Assembly: GCF_030272615.1 (NCBI RefSeq)
Contig: NC_081410.1
Coordinates: 118,367,140 to 118,431,139, forward strand
DNA from: Cryptomeria japonica
Taxonomy: Eukaryota; Streptophyta; Pinopsida; Cupressales; Cupressaceae
DNA: 64,000 nucleotides
Direction: 5' to 3'
Part shown: piece by piece, positions 23,390 to 35,443 of the stretch
Numbering within the stretch: position 1 is the stretch's first letter
Layout of the letters: every line of letters begins with the position of its first letter
Notes under the pieces: generated by a model
Databases searched by the model: none
The model's input: the letters and a program-made list of their open reading frames with translations, nothing else
What the model was told of the DNA's origin: nothing
Made by a program: the position numbers and the translations under genes

Positions 23390-24490
23390 ATGATCACATA
23401 TCAGAGAAAGAAAGGCGCAAAAGCAATGGCCGATCAATTAGCCAAACAACTTCAGACTTTCATGGAGCAAACCAATGAGAAATTCGAAAGAATGAGCCAA
23501 TTAATCCTCGAAACTACAAACACCAACAATAGAGATATTCCAAACCCTAGAAGAGAGACACACTCCAATCACGCTGATAACGAACGATCTCCTCAAAGTT
23601 CTAGACAAATAATTCCCGAATTTCTTCCTAGAGAGGAACATGTGAGGGATGTAGAGGAACCAGCCACACTTGGGGTTGATGAAATCGCCCAAATTTATGC
23701 TAGATTAGAGCCAAAAGTTTAGAGGGTGGTTTCCTTCATGGACTTCTTTGAGTCCAAGACTAATGAAGGTATAAGGAGAAAACCTATGGGTAAAGACCTC
23801 AAAGCTAAAGTCAACAAAATGTCCCTACCATGCTTTGATGGGTCAGGGAAGGATATCGCCCAAGCTTGGGTCCAAAAACTAGATATATACCTTTCATACA
23901 GTCCCATGACCGAAGGAGATGCTACAAAATTTGCCATACTCCATTTAACCGGAGCAGCCCATAATTGGTGGCATAATGGTCTCATTACCCTAGGACACAA
24001 AAATATCTCAACCTATAATGAGTTTACCCAGAAGCTCATTAGCCGGTTTGACCAGAAAGACTCCAAATGGTACTTCCAATAGTTAACACACCTTAAGCAA
24101 TCAGGAACCATTGAAGACTATATAGACCAATTCCAAAACCTATCCGTAATGGTCCCCAACCTATGCCAAAGAAAGCTTACTTATATGTTTTTAGAAGGCT
24201 TGAAAGACTCTATTAAAATTTTTGTAAAACCCTTGGAACCACATAATTTAGTAGAGGCCATTAAGAAAACTAGGATGGTCGAATTTAGTGCTCCCAAGAA
24301 CACCTCAACCAAAACACCGCATAGGAATGAGGGACCCCAGAGGGACCGCTGGGAGAGGCCATGCCACTTTTGCAAGAAACCTTGGAGTTTGAATCACCAA
24401 TGTAAGGAGAGAGAGGAACTCATGGAGAAAGGGTTATGTTTCAAATGCAAGGCCCCATGGGGGAAAGGCCATGAATGTAAAAGAGGATAG
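23390..24490 (+). pseudogene. gypsy gag
   Basis: Capsid-like protein of the retroelement. The frame opens at 23390 (an internal MADQLAKQLQ start at 23426 is also plausible) and is broken by stops at 23720, 24080 and 24488. The middle carries the retrotransposon gag signature: AWVQKLDIYL, LTGAAHNWWH, then FDQKDSKWYF. The C-terminus has two zinc-knuckle-like motifs, CHFCKKPWSLNHQC and CFKCKAPWGKGHEC, the form usual in plant chromoviruses. The stops mean that a full protein cannot be made. Confidence 0.85.
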
Positions 24491-24559
24491 TTAAATAACA
24501 CAGAAGAAATACGAGAAGAGGAAAGACCCTATAAAAGGGCCAGGTTTGAGAACAACGAA

Positions 24560-27500
24560 GGAAGTACCTTGGTAGTCATCACTCAACGAAGTGAGAATAG
24601 ATGCTTCAAATTCAAAGGGACTATCAAAGGATAGAAAGTAATCGCATTGGTGGACACAAGAGCCTCACATGACTTCATTAGCAAACACTTAGCAGCAAAG
24701 AGAAGGTTAAAAACTCAAGAGTTTGGAGGGTTTGAAGTGATCATGGGCAATGGAGTCATAGACGTGCACTAAAATTATACCTCAATTGGAAGTCACCCTG
24801 GGGGGGCACACAATTAAGGGGAACTTCTTTGTGGTGAACCTAGAGAATGACATCATTTTGGGGATGCCATGGATAAACTCATTGGGACGGTTCACCATGG
24901 ATAGTCCAAATCGGGAGATATGCTTCCAACATGAAGGGAGAGAGATAACATTAAAAGGGATTCCCGATGGCTCTCCAAAAATAGTATCATGTAATAAAAT
25001 GGAGAAAATCCTTAGGCATGATCAAGGAGAGTGGGTTGCCCAATGTATGGTCTTGGATAAATCTCCGACTGAAGGTCAGATGGTTTGTAGTGATATACAA
25101 CCCATCCTTAGGAGACACAAAAAGGTCTTCGAAGACGTTCCCCCGGGCTTACCCCCCAAAAGGGGATTTGAACACTCCATTGAAGTAGAAGGAGCAAAAC
25201 CTGTCATTACCACTCCTTACCGCCATCCCCACAAATTCAAGGAGGAGATTGAAAAAACTATAAAAGAACTATTAGAAATAGGACACATCCAACCAAGCAG
25301 CATCCCCTTTGCTTCATTAGTGGTATTTGTCAAGAAGAAAGACGGGACGATGAGAATGTGCATTAGATTATCGGGCCCTAAATAAAAAGACTATAAAAAA
25401 TAGATACCCTATTCCGAGAATTGACGAACTAATGGATGAACTACACGGAGCAAGATATTTCTCTAAAGTTGATCTAAGGTCAGGATACCATCAGATTAGA
25501 ATGAGGGAAGAGGATATCCCCAAAACAACATTCAGATGTCACTATGGACATTTCGAGTTTTTGGTTCTACCATTTGGTCTCACTAACGCCCCAGCCACCT
25601 TTCAGTCATGCATGAATCATACATTCAGGCAACAGTTGAGGAAATTTCTCCTAATATTCTTTGATGATATACTCATTTACAGCAAGACATGGGAAGAACA
25701 TCTCCGACACATTGAGGAGGTATTAAATATTCTCGAGTCTGAATCTTTATATGCTAAAGTCTCCAAATGCAAATTTGGGATGAAAGAAATCATCTAACTA
25801 GGACACAAAATTAGTGAGGCCGGAGTAAGTGTGGATGAGGAAAAAATCAGGGCCATCAAGGAATGGCCCACCCCTAAAACCTTAACACAACTAAGGGGGT
25901 TTGTGGGACTATGTAGCTACTATAGACATTTTGTAAAAGGGTTTTCCAAGATAGCAGCACCCCTCACCGACCTAACTAAGAAAGGAGCCTTCATATGGAA
26001 TGACCAAGCCCAACAGGCTTTTGAACAACTTAAAATAACCATGAGCTCATGTCCAGTATTGGCCATTCCCGACTTCTCTATACCTTTTGAACTACAATCT
26101 GATGCATCCGGGGAGGGAATTGGGGCTGTCCTCATGCAAAAGAAACACCCCCTAGCTTTTGAGAGCCGTAAACTTACCGAAGCAGAAAGACACTACTCTA
26201 TTTATGACAAAGAAATGTTAGCCATAATGCACGCCTTCGCAAAATTTCGCCAATACCTCGTCTGTGGGAAGTTTGGTGTGAAAACCGATCATAACAGTCT
26301 ACGCTTCTTCTTGAGCCAAAAAGACCTTAATGATAGGCAACAAAAATGGGTGAGCAAAATACAAGCCTATGACTTTGATACAAAATATGTAAAAGGGGTG
26401 AATAATAAGGCAACGGATGCATTATCCTGAAGAGCCCACCTCAATGCCATTACCAACATCTCAAAGGACTGGTTGGAAGAGATCCTTAATGAATATGACC
26501 AAGATCCACAAGCAAAGAAAATCTTGGAGGGAAACCTTCCCAATGAAGATTTTAAAGTTAGAGGAGACCTCATCTTGTACAAGGGAAGGGTATACTTGAC
26601 CCCTTAGACCAAATTCAAAAACAAAATCCTAAAGGAATTCCATGATAACCCCGTGGCAGGACATCAAGGATACTATAAAACTTATAAATACATAAGGGAA
26701 AAGTATGCATGGGAAGACCAAAAGAGAGATGTCTAAAAATATGTACAAGAGTGCCTAACTTGTCAACGCAATAAAACCGAACTCACCCATCCAGCTGGAT
26801 TGCTTCAACCATTACCTATTCCCAAACAAAAGTGGGAGAGCATTTCTATGGACTTCATAACAGGGTTGGCAAGGACACAAGGAAAGGATATCATTTTTGT
26901 GGTGGTAGACAGACTCACGAAGTATGCCCATTTCCTTGCAGTCTCCACAGAATACAAAGCCTACCAAATAGCCAATCTATTCTTCAGGGAAATTTTCAGA
27001 CTCCACGGACTCCCTCTGAATATTGTTGGTGACAGAGATAGCGAGTTTATTAGCCAATTTTGGCAGGAACTCTTCAAAATGGCAGGAACAATCTTGACCC
27101 CTAGTACCAGTTACCATCCTCAAACTGATGGGCAAACAAAAATAGTGAACAAATGGATAGAGGGTTATCTAAGGAATTATGTTACAGGGCAACAAACCGC
27201 TTGGGTCAAATGGTTACACCTAGGAGAACATTGTTACAACACGACACATCACATGTCAATAGGGATGAGTCCTTTCCAAGCCTGGTGTTTTTAAGGCTAC
27301 AACCTTATAAACAATCTTCCCTCAAGAAGAATGGGGCTGAAAAATTGAAGCCCCGGTTCTATGGACCCTACAAGGTGATTCAAAGGATTGGGGAAGAAGC
27401 TTATGAAATAGAACTTCCCATAGAGAGTAAAATACATAATGTGTTCCATGTCTCCCAACTCAAAAAGGTTCTCAGGCAACACTTGTCTCCTTCCAGTGAA

Positions 27501-27685
27501 CACCTCCCCTAGATGATGATGGGAAACTCACCTTGTACCCTGAGATCATCCTGGACACACGGAAAAAAGAGCTTAGGAACCGAACCATTACCGAATACCT
27601 GATTAAATGGAGGAATCTCCCAAATGAGGATGCTACTTGGGAAAAAGAGGAGGATTTGAATATGCTTGAGGACAAGCAAAATTGA
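24560..27685 (+). pseudogene. gypsy pol (protease, RT, RNase H, integrase, chromodomain)
   Basis: Polyprotein of the element, broken by several stops and frameshifts. Protease: VDTRASHDF near 24650, where DSG is normal, so the active site is altered. Reverse transcriptase: [43 protein letters not shown] and the catalytic FFDDIL at 25657-25674, with frame changes near 25370 and a stop at 25795. RNase H: LQSDASGEGIGAVL near 26094 and DHNSLRFFL. Integrase: zinc motif with H at about 26640 and CLTCQRNK near 26755, then MDFITGL, GDRDSEFIS and a glutamate in NKWIEGYL. A short deletion or shift lies near 27290. The tail, in a shifted frame, reads LIKWRNLPNEDATWEKEEDL, a chromodomain-like core, and stops at 27685. 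Confidence 0.9.
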
Positions 27686-27696
27686 GACGGAGGGAC

Positions 27697-29098
27697 TGTG
27701 ATAAACCAGATTTATCACCTAATGTAAATTGGTTAAATGATGTTAATACAGTAAAAGTAGAAATAAATCATTAAATACCATTTATTTATATTAAATCGTT
27801 TATTTATGTGAAACATTTATTTATTCTAAATCATTCATTTAAAAAAGTTAAAATATAAATAAATGAATAGAATGTTAATATATTAGAAAGTATTATTTAA
27901 CTTAAAAGGGCTAATGTAAATGAAATAGTGAGTGAAGCGGTGTATGGGAAAGACACCACGGTGGCCCCCCGCGAGAAGTGGTGGGATGGGGGTCGCAGCT
28001 TGGGCTGCGACCACCGTCACGCCCCTTCCTGCGGAAGGGATCCCATGGTGGGTTGCAACCCTCCCCCTCCACGGGGTATAAATAGAAGCCTCCGTGGAGC
28101 ACAAAGGGTAGAATGGTGATGAAAGAAAGGAACTTGAGGCTGATGGCGGACTCCCAATCTGTAGGCGACATCTACAATGCGAACTCCAACTGCAGGCCAT
28201 GATTTGCGTACAGTTAAGAGGGGTTAAGAAGTCTTGAGGTATATATGTGTGTGGACGTGTGTGCTACACACACACATATATATTAATGCATTTTTTATGA
28301 ATACATATATCTCTAATGATTACTTATATGAATGTAGCAATAAAGATAGGTATCTATGTAGAATATGTATGTTTTTTTTAGGATCATTAGAAAGATTAAA
28401 GAATATGTAAATGAAGACGTAAATTATGGAATGGAAAAGAGTAATGAATTGTAAAATATAATATTAATGTGATTATATGATGGAGGCTATAGGGAGGAAA
28501 TGCCCTTAGCCTAATGGAGGGATTATGATAATCCCTGGTAGGCAATATATACTGAATATCTATATGCATATATGTATGGCTTGGTTGACAAGTTCATCCA
28601 AAAAGAGACAGATCTGGCCGATCCTCTCTGGTAGACTTGGATGATGAGATGCATCATCCAAGGCAAGGAATTGATCATAGATGATGGTCTTCCTTGGTAT
28701 GGCTTGGGTGTAAGAAATTACATCCAAGACAGGAATTGATTAACCTTCGATTTCCTGGATTGCTTGGGTGTAAGAAATTACACCCAAGATAGGAATCGAA
28801 TTAACCTTTGATTTCCTGGATGGCTTGGGTGTAAGAAATTACATCCAAGACAAGAATCGAATTAACCTTTGATTTCCTGATATGGCTTGGAACCAAGATG
28901 GTTTCCAAGAAGGCGAGCTCCACAGCCGCCTAAGGACATGTCGCAGTGCTGCACACGTATCCGTTTTAAGAATTGAAATTAGTGTTAATTAAGTAATTGA
29001 ACTTTAATTGTAAATTAGATTAGTTATGTATATATTTTTGTTGTTTTCTAACAATCTGTTTTGCAGGACAATGATCTCTAACTAGTAGGGACATTACA
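27697..29098 (+). repeat. 3' LTR of the gypsy element
   Basis: Starts TGTGATAAACC after the purine tract at 27682-27696 and ends ATTACA. The stretch 27697-27920 has no partner at the 5' end. A TATA box lies at about 28076-28084 and the palindrome array is repeated at about 28577-28910. Confidence 0.8.
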
Positions 29099-30945
29099 GA
29101 TATTCAAACATCTAGAAGGTATTTATGAAATCAATAACCTCAGTAGAGCAATTGCATTAAGGCAACAATTACTTCACATTAAAATGGCAAAGGAAGATTC
29201 AATTATGTCTTACTTCATGAAGATCTCTAAACTAAAGGATCAACTAGGCTCAATTGGTCATAACATAGAAGACAAGGACATCGTCATGATCTCATTGAAT
29301 GGTCTCCCAGATTAATGGGTTTCCTTCATTTAATCCATAAGTGGGAGATCTGAATTCCCAACCTTTGATCGTCTTCGAAACGATTGCCTTCATGAGGAAT
29401 CTTGCCTTGCCACAAGAGGAAAACTGAAGAGTCCTCAAGTGGATTATCAACATATGCTTGCAACCCAATGCAAGAAAGGTGATAATTGGAAGAAGAATAA
29501 GCCTAAGACGAATAGAGAATTCAGACCACCCAGCTCTCAGTATTCTTGGAAGAAGCGAAGAGATCTCTCTCGTGTTCGATGTTTTAGATGTGACAAATAT
29601 GGTCACTATGCTAGAGACTGTCAGAATGAACCCTCGTAAAGGGAAGCCAACCTAAATGAGGTCTTAAAACTAAATGAAGACTTCTTATTCATTTCTGCCT
29701 TGTCAAGCAGCATACCCTCAGATAGTAACACATGGCTGATTGACAGTGGTGCTTCCAGACACATCACAGGCTATCACGAGCATCTTTCAGACTTAGTAGA
29801 AAAGGATACCAGTCTACATGTGGTAATTGGTGATGATGCTCGATATTCGGTAAGAGGTTCTGGCACTACCTCTTTAAATTTAAATTCTGGTATTTCATTC
29901 CACCTTAGTGATATCTTATTTGTTCTTGGAATTAAAAGAAACTTAATCTCTATTTCCGCTCTAGAAGATAAAGGTTATCAAGTAGCATTTTCTGAGGGTA
30001 AAGTACTTGCTTGGTCTAAGAAATCTAGTTTTAAATCTGTTCGTGTTATTGGAAATAGATATGATAGTTTGTATAAGCTCTCCACTAACCCCGTTCAAGC
30101 CCTCATTAGTGAGGCCCCTGAATAACTATGGCATTGAAGGCTTGGACACTTACACTTTCAAGCTCTTTCTTCCCTCGGAAGGATAGTTAAAGGTATGCCT
30201 AAACTCAGTCAATTTCACGATGATACTTGTAAAGGTTGCGCTATGGGTGAAAATGTTGAAAGTTCTATTCATAGAAGTGAAAGTAGAGCTAAAGAAAAAT
30301 TAGAACTTGTTCATTCTGATTTATGTGGACCTATGTTTGTAGTTTCTCCTAGTGGATGTCTCTACTATGTAATCTTCATAGATGATTTCTCTAGGAAAAC
30401 TTGGATTTATTTCTTAAAGACTTAAGAATCTGATGAAGTCTTAAGTATATTTAAAGAATTTAAGGCATGGGCTGAAAACATTTCTGGTAAAAGAATTAAA
30501 TGTTTAAGGTTTGACAATGGAGGTGAGTATACCTCTGGCAGTTTTTTATGACTTCTGTGTTGAGTCAGCAATTAAGAGGGAGTTCTGTGTTCCTTACAAT
30601 CTTCAGCAAAATGGAGTTGTTGAAAGAAAGAATAGGACTATTGTTTAGGCTGCAAAGGCTATGATCCATGATCAAGACTTGCAGACTTTTCTTTGGGCTG
30701 AGGCTTCTAGAACAACAGTATATATTCATAATAGATGTCCCCATCGTGTTCTAAAGAATTTGATTCCTGATGAAGCCTTCACAGGATCCAAACCTGACAT
30801 CAACCACTTGAGAATTTTTGGAGGTTTTGTATACGTTCATGTGTCTAAAGAAAAGCGAAGTAAGTTGGAGCCTTTCGGAAAGAAGGGGATGCTAGTTGGA
30901 TACAATGAATCCTCCAAAGCCTTCTTGATTTTGGCACTCTATTCC
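29099..30945 (+). pseudogene. Truncated Ty1/copia gag-protease-integrase
   Basis: Begins abruptly inside copia gag (EINNLSRAIALRQQLLHIKM) right at the gypsy LTR end, then the zinc knuckle CFRCDKYGHYARDC near 29580, protease WLIDSGASRHITG near 29730, the GAG-pre-integrase motif RLGHLHF, CKGCAMGE, and the integrase core ending at NRTIV. The usual RTDNGGEY is RFDNGGEY here. Stops interrupt at 29315, 29637, 30123 and 30423, and a short frame change lies near 30545. The reading ends in KGMLVGYNESSKAFL near 30930, where the sequence changes to an unrelated tandem repeat. There is no RT, RNase H or LTR. It resembles the copia element at 46377-59973 in motif order and wording. Confidence 0.85.
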
Positions 30946-31180
30946 TGAGTTGGGCGCTATTTTCACTTAGTCAAGGAATTTGACATTTTTGAAACTTTCC
31001 ATGACTTAGGCATTTTGGCGCTCTATTCTTGAGTTGGGCGCTATTTTCGCTTGGTCAAGGAATTTGGCATTATTGGAACTTTCCATGACTTAGTCATTTT
31101 GGCGCTCTATTCCTAACTTGGGCGCTATTTCACTTGGTCAATGAATTTGGCATTTTGGGAATTGAAGTGATTTCCATTTG
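30929..31180. repeat. Tandem repeat, three copies of 84 bp
   Basis: The unit contains TTTGGCGCTCTATTC, GAGTTGGGCGCTATTTTC, TTGGTCAAGGAATTTGGCAT and AACTTTCCATGACTTAG. TTGGC(G/A)C starts at 30931, 31015 and 31099. The third copy is less regular. It begins exactly where the copia coding sequence ends. Confidence 0.85.
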
Positions 31181-32189
31181 CCAGACTTAGAAGATTTTCC
31201 ATGCTTTCCCCTTCTGGAATGGATGTCCATACTTAGCCATTTTTTGATCTATTTAGCCTGCTTTTTGACTTTTCGGATTTAGGAGTGTTCAGGAATGCTC
31301 AATCTTCAGTATCTGCATGCGAGGAACCTGCCACAAATAGACTTTCCAAAAATAGAAGGTGTTTCAAAATGTTAGAGTTGAATAGGACGTAGGGACACTT
31401 ACTAAAAATAGAAACTAAAAGTAGTAAGTTTGATTTTGAGCAAAAATAGACTAATCCGGGAGGTAGTGAAATCCCTAAAAAATAGGAACTTTCTAAAAAT
31501 TGAAAGTTGCTCAGAATTCGCTCAAATTTCACGTGTAGGTTCCTTAAAGGGCCCTGATTCCCATGCAACATTCAGTTTTTCCAAAACTCTAAAGGAAATG
31601 CCTCAAATTCAAGTTTGAAGGTCAAAACCCTAAAACAGACAAAACAAGCTCCAGACTTAACCAAATTTGCTCGAACGAGCTCCATACTTGATCAAATTGA
31701 CCCCCAAACACTTGCAAAGCGAGGAGATTGACAAGACTGCTGCAAAAAGACCCGACAAACCAAAGCCAAAAGACGAAGAGGACCTAAAAATTAGGGGGTC
31801 CCCATTTGCAATGGGGTGATGTGTGAAAACATCACAATAGGTCCATGAGGCCCCTCTGTCCATGAGACCCCAGAGGGGCCTTTACCTGCAGCAGTCTTAC
31901 TCTTCCACTTAGAATCTTCAAATGCGGTCCAGGGCCCCTATTCTTCCTCTGGCTTTCATTTTGGGGTTCTCCTCGGCTGATCTGGATGTTTAGTGGGGGT
32001 TTTGCGGTTCCCTCATTGGGTCCTCCCCTCCTTTTTGTGTTGCTGTTGTTTCTGCTGTTTCTGGTTTATTTCTTCAGGCACCATTTTTTGGTGTTCTCTC
32101 TGTGGGTTGGCCCCTTTTTCTGTGTTCTGCAGACCCTTTGACCTTCTTTGTGGTCACTTGTTGGATATTAATAAACTTATCTTATCTAA
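31181..32189. other. Possible LTR-element 3' region, unassigned
   Basis: Stop-filled sequence. Around 31790-31835 the phrase ATTAGGGGGTCCCCATTTG is followed by GTGATGTGTGAAAACATCAC, a purine-rich stretch next to a palindrome-ended start, which could be the border between interior and LTR of a plus-strand element. CATGAGGCCCCTCTG and a near-complement AGAGGGGCCTTT lie just downstream. No partner LTR was found. Confidence 0.3.
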
Positions 32190-32350
32190 CACTAACAGTC
32201 ATAAATGACTAATAGAACTACATGTCAACAGTTTTCTTTATATTCTGGTAGTTTCTCTTTCCGCTGAACAAGGATAACCTACCTTTTTGACTCCTCAAGT
32301 ATAATCATTAAACACTGGAATATTCACTCAAATATCATTACTTATTAACA
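32190..32350 (+). repeat. 161-bp segment, copy 2
   Basis: Partner of 20164-20324 in the same orientation. Unlike copy 1 it is not bordered by the 28-base direct repeat, so it may be the original intron copy. Confidence 0.85.
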
Positions 32351-35291
32351 TATCCAACGTTTAATATTAATTGTTCAAGATCAATAGCCTTATTGGACAA
32401 GTGAAATGTATGCTGCTCATACTGAGCTGGGTCATTGCCCTTATTAAACATCTAGAAATTTCAACTGTATAACGTCTACTGACATTAACAGTCATAATGA
32501 CCACCTTGTTTTGTGACATTAATCATTCATACTATAACCCAAGGTAGGTTTCCAAGAACTACACATTAACCATCTCAAAATCAATTGATCAACTAACACA
32601 TAACACAATAGTCTATACCATTTCCACGTTTATGGTATTATTGAGTTTTCTCTTTCAGCATTGGTATTTATATGTTTCTAGATTAGTGTATGCAATTGGT
32701 TGATTACTACATCTGCTTAGCATTTGTAGTTATATGAGTTCAGGACTAATTCTTCTGACCAGAATATTGAGTTCTTTCTGCTTAATTATCTGTTGCTAAT
32801 AGTATATATTAATTCAGTTGAGCTAACTTATTCACTCGTTAGATCTGTAGAGTGCTGCTCTATGTACCATGGCAGAGGTATGCAAGCCACATATGCATCT
32901 GTATTAGTAATAGCCGATCTTTTGCTTCTTAAGACAATGGGAACACAGTAACCACAACACAACATAACATGGATATGCATGATAAAACACTCTCGATTAC
33001 GGATCTTATAACAGATGTATTTTTGATTACGGATTTATGAGCTTTTTCATTTATATCTGAGAAAGAATGATTACGGCAATACAACTTTTCCTTGATTCTT
33101 AATCTTTTCCATAAAGAAGATTTTTCATATAAATACAGATAATATACGTTCATATAACCTCTGTATATCAAGCAGTTATGAAAAGAGTACGTGCCTGCAC
33201 TCGTGAAGATGGTAATGCCTGATCAAATGCAATGTGAGACTTGATGATAATGATTCTTCCACAACCCGTTCCTCCAAAATGCTGATGAAATGATAATGAT
33301 ATGTAGTGAAAGATGTGGATACTTCCGCTTGAAAATTATGCAGCTGCAGATGATTTTATTCTCTCGATGATTATGTATCGTAGAGTTCCACTAAAACAAA
33401 TTAGAGACTCAAGTCAAAATGCAACTTCCTCCTCCTTCCATCTGGTTCACGGACTGAGAACAGGCTTCTAAATAACAGTGATGCAATGTTAATGTTTGTT
33501 TTCTTTACAAGATTGAGATGGTGATATCAGATATCAAGTAATGGAAACCCCTTCTTGTCAAAGAATGAACTCTTAATATAGTTGAATATGCAGTGAATAC
33601 CACTCCAAGAAGAGGAGGTTTCGATCAAAAGTAACTGAAACAAGAGACAGCTCGCACATGAAGTGGCAATGGTGCTAACATCTCACGAAGATAAGTCAAG
33701 GCATGGCATCGGCTAGTATTGCCGATGAAGGAATTACTTTATTTTAAAGGCATTTTAATATTATCTCCTCATTTGTATATGAACATATCCTCATTATGGC
33801 CATATAACATACATATATCTCTATGTGTGTATGTATGTATATTCATGCATTACCCGTAATCAGATGCACGTATACATGTATTTACATATGCTATATGTAC
33901 TCACATCATAGTGTATATCCATATATTATTTAATGAGATTATTTACTTGAAAATAATTATGATCCATTTTATATTTTTTATAAATTATTAAACCAAGATC
34001 AACAACACGCACACCGAGGACGTTAAATAGACCAACTACCAACTAACTGACAAGGTAACAACCAACTTCCTAACGACCTAACACCAGGTTCGTGGTCCGA
34101 TGGCAATTTCGATCAATCCGCTGTCTACACACTTCTCCTTTATGATACTCTCCATCCCTTTGAAGGCGTTGATAATCTTGCATCCACTTGGTAACATAAA
34201 TGATGGTTAGACCATTCTTACCCTCATAATATTCACAATTATATGAAACAACATTGTCACAATCAATCCATCAAATCCATAGTACAACTCAAATTAAGAT
34301 TACGCATCCACATATGCAAGTAATAAAATGCAAATGATATAACGATCACAACTGCATTATCATTTAACAACTTTTATTGAAAGGATCAATGTAACAAAGG
34401 ACCTCTCAAAGAAACATGAAGCTGACGAAGATCAAGCAGGAGATCGTGAACTGGGACCGATGTTGTGACATGGCTGCATAAGGCTTAGATAATGGTCATA
34501 AGGGATTGTCTAGGGCAGAGGAAGCCAGGCTTGACAATCTGAGGAGGAAGCTGAGAGACATTGCTAATTTTTCTATTGTAAGCAGGAAGTAGACATAGTT
34601 CCCATTTAAGCCATCACTGAAAATAGATTCATCCAAAAGAGATTTTGACATGCCTGAAATATTCTATGAGTGGGTGCAAAAGCATCATAAAAGGATTTTT
34701 CTCCCTTAACACCTAGTTTTATATGGATCTTTTGAAGTCGTTCCGTTTTCATGTGCCCAGGGCTTGTTTTAGTCATTATAAAGGTTCATTGTAGCATGTG
34801 GCATTATATTCTCTTTTCATTGTTTTGTTTTAGTGCAAAAGTCAATTTGCTAAGCTGCAATTCCCCTATGAAATTTGCAGTTTTGCACGTCAGACATCAT
34901 GAGGGTATAGTATATCAGGGAATTAAATGCAGAAAAGGGCAACTGCTGATATTTAGGAAAAGTATACATTCATTTCTACATGGATCGAAGTTAGAAACTT
35001 AGAACATATGCTACTGAAATTTCTTTGTTGCTTGATTTATAAGAAAAAACATGCTCACTGTTCTTAATGCAATATTCTGTATTTTGTTGTTTGGATTTCA
35101 AATAATGATATCTGAAAATTTGAAGAAATTCTTTTCTTAGAGGAGCATACTGTCAAAGACACTCATGCTATATACTGTATTTAAGGAAAATTGCTGGAGA
35201 CTTTTCATTCTGTCCTTTATGATTTCTTGTCATTTGAGGGAACAACTTCAAGTGTGTTTCTTTTACTCAAATTTGTTCTTTATAACTTCAG
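32351..35291. other. Intron sequence leading to the ODR4-like exon
   Basis: No gene recognised. A short coding-like stretch at 34485-34595 (RAEEARLDNLRRKLRD) could be a retroelement relic. TATG/TACA-rich simple sequence lies at 33795-33910. The final part is a typical T-rich plant intron end before the acceptor at 35291. Confidence 0.35.
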
Positions 35292-35443
35292 GGGGATATT
35301 ATTACTAGCCTGAAAAGCCGACTCGAGATTCTCTCTGATGACGCTGAAGAGGCATCGACATCCCTGAAGTCAGAAGAAGTTAATCTCCACGAAGATAAGT
35401 CCCTTCTGAAGCAAGGGGACACCCTTTTCTCATGTAATTGGAG
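35292..35443 (+). CDS. ODR4-like protein, internal exon d
   Basis: A 152-base exon with acceptor ACTTCAG before 35292 and donor GTATGAAC from 35444. It enters in phase 0 and reads GDIITSLKSRLEILSDDAEE, then acidic and serine-rich sequence, to SCNW plus two bases. In the ODR4-like family this GDIIxSLxSRLDIxxDE block directly follows the AVxDIK end found at 4348, so the join across the 31-kb intron is well supported. The following block of the family (a basic RRVFVPW-like stretch leading to a C-terminal membrane region) was not found downstream in this window. Confidence 0.85.

Larger units (their letters stand above)
22183..29098 (+). mobile_element. Ty3/gypsy chromovirus-like retrotransposon, decayed
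   Basis: Order is LTR, primer site, gag, protease, reverse transcriptase, RNase H, integrase, chromodomain-like tail, polypurine tract, LTR, which is the Ty3/gypsy order. The 3' LTR (27697-29098) begins after the purine-rich TTGAGACGGAGGGAC. The 5' LTR matches it only from 27921 onward, so about 220 bases of its 5' end are missing. Both end in ATTACA. No target duplication is visible: the left flank is unrelated DNA and the right flank is copia gag sequence. A deletion across the left end would explain both facts. Confidence 0.9.
4349..35291 (+). other. Giant intron (30,943 bp) of the ODR4-like gene
   Basis: The donor GTAATC at 4349 and the acceptor TTCAG ending at 35291 are both canonical, both flanking exons are in phase 0, and the joined protein reads AVEDLK then GDIITSLKSRL as expected for the family. 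Everything between is non-coding for the host. The intron holds several nested LTR elements, a LINE end, hAT fragments and repeats, described separately. Removing the large recognisable elements still leaves well over 10 kb, so growth was gradual. Confidence 0.8.
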
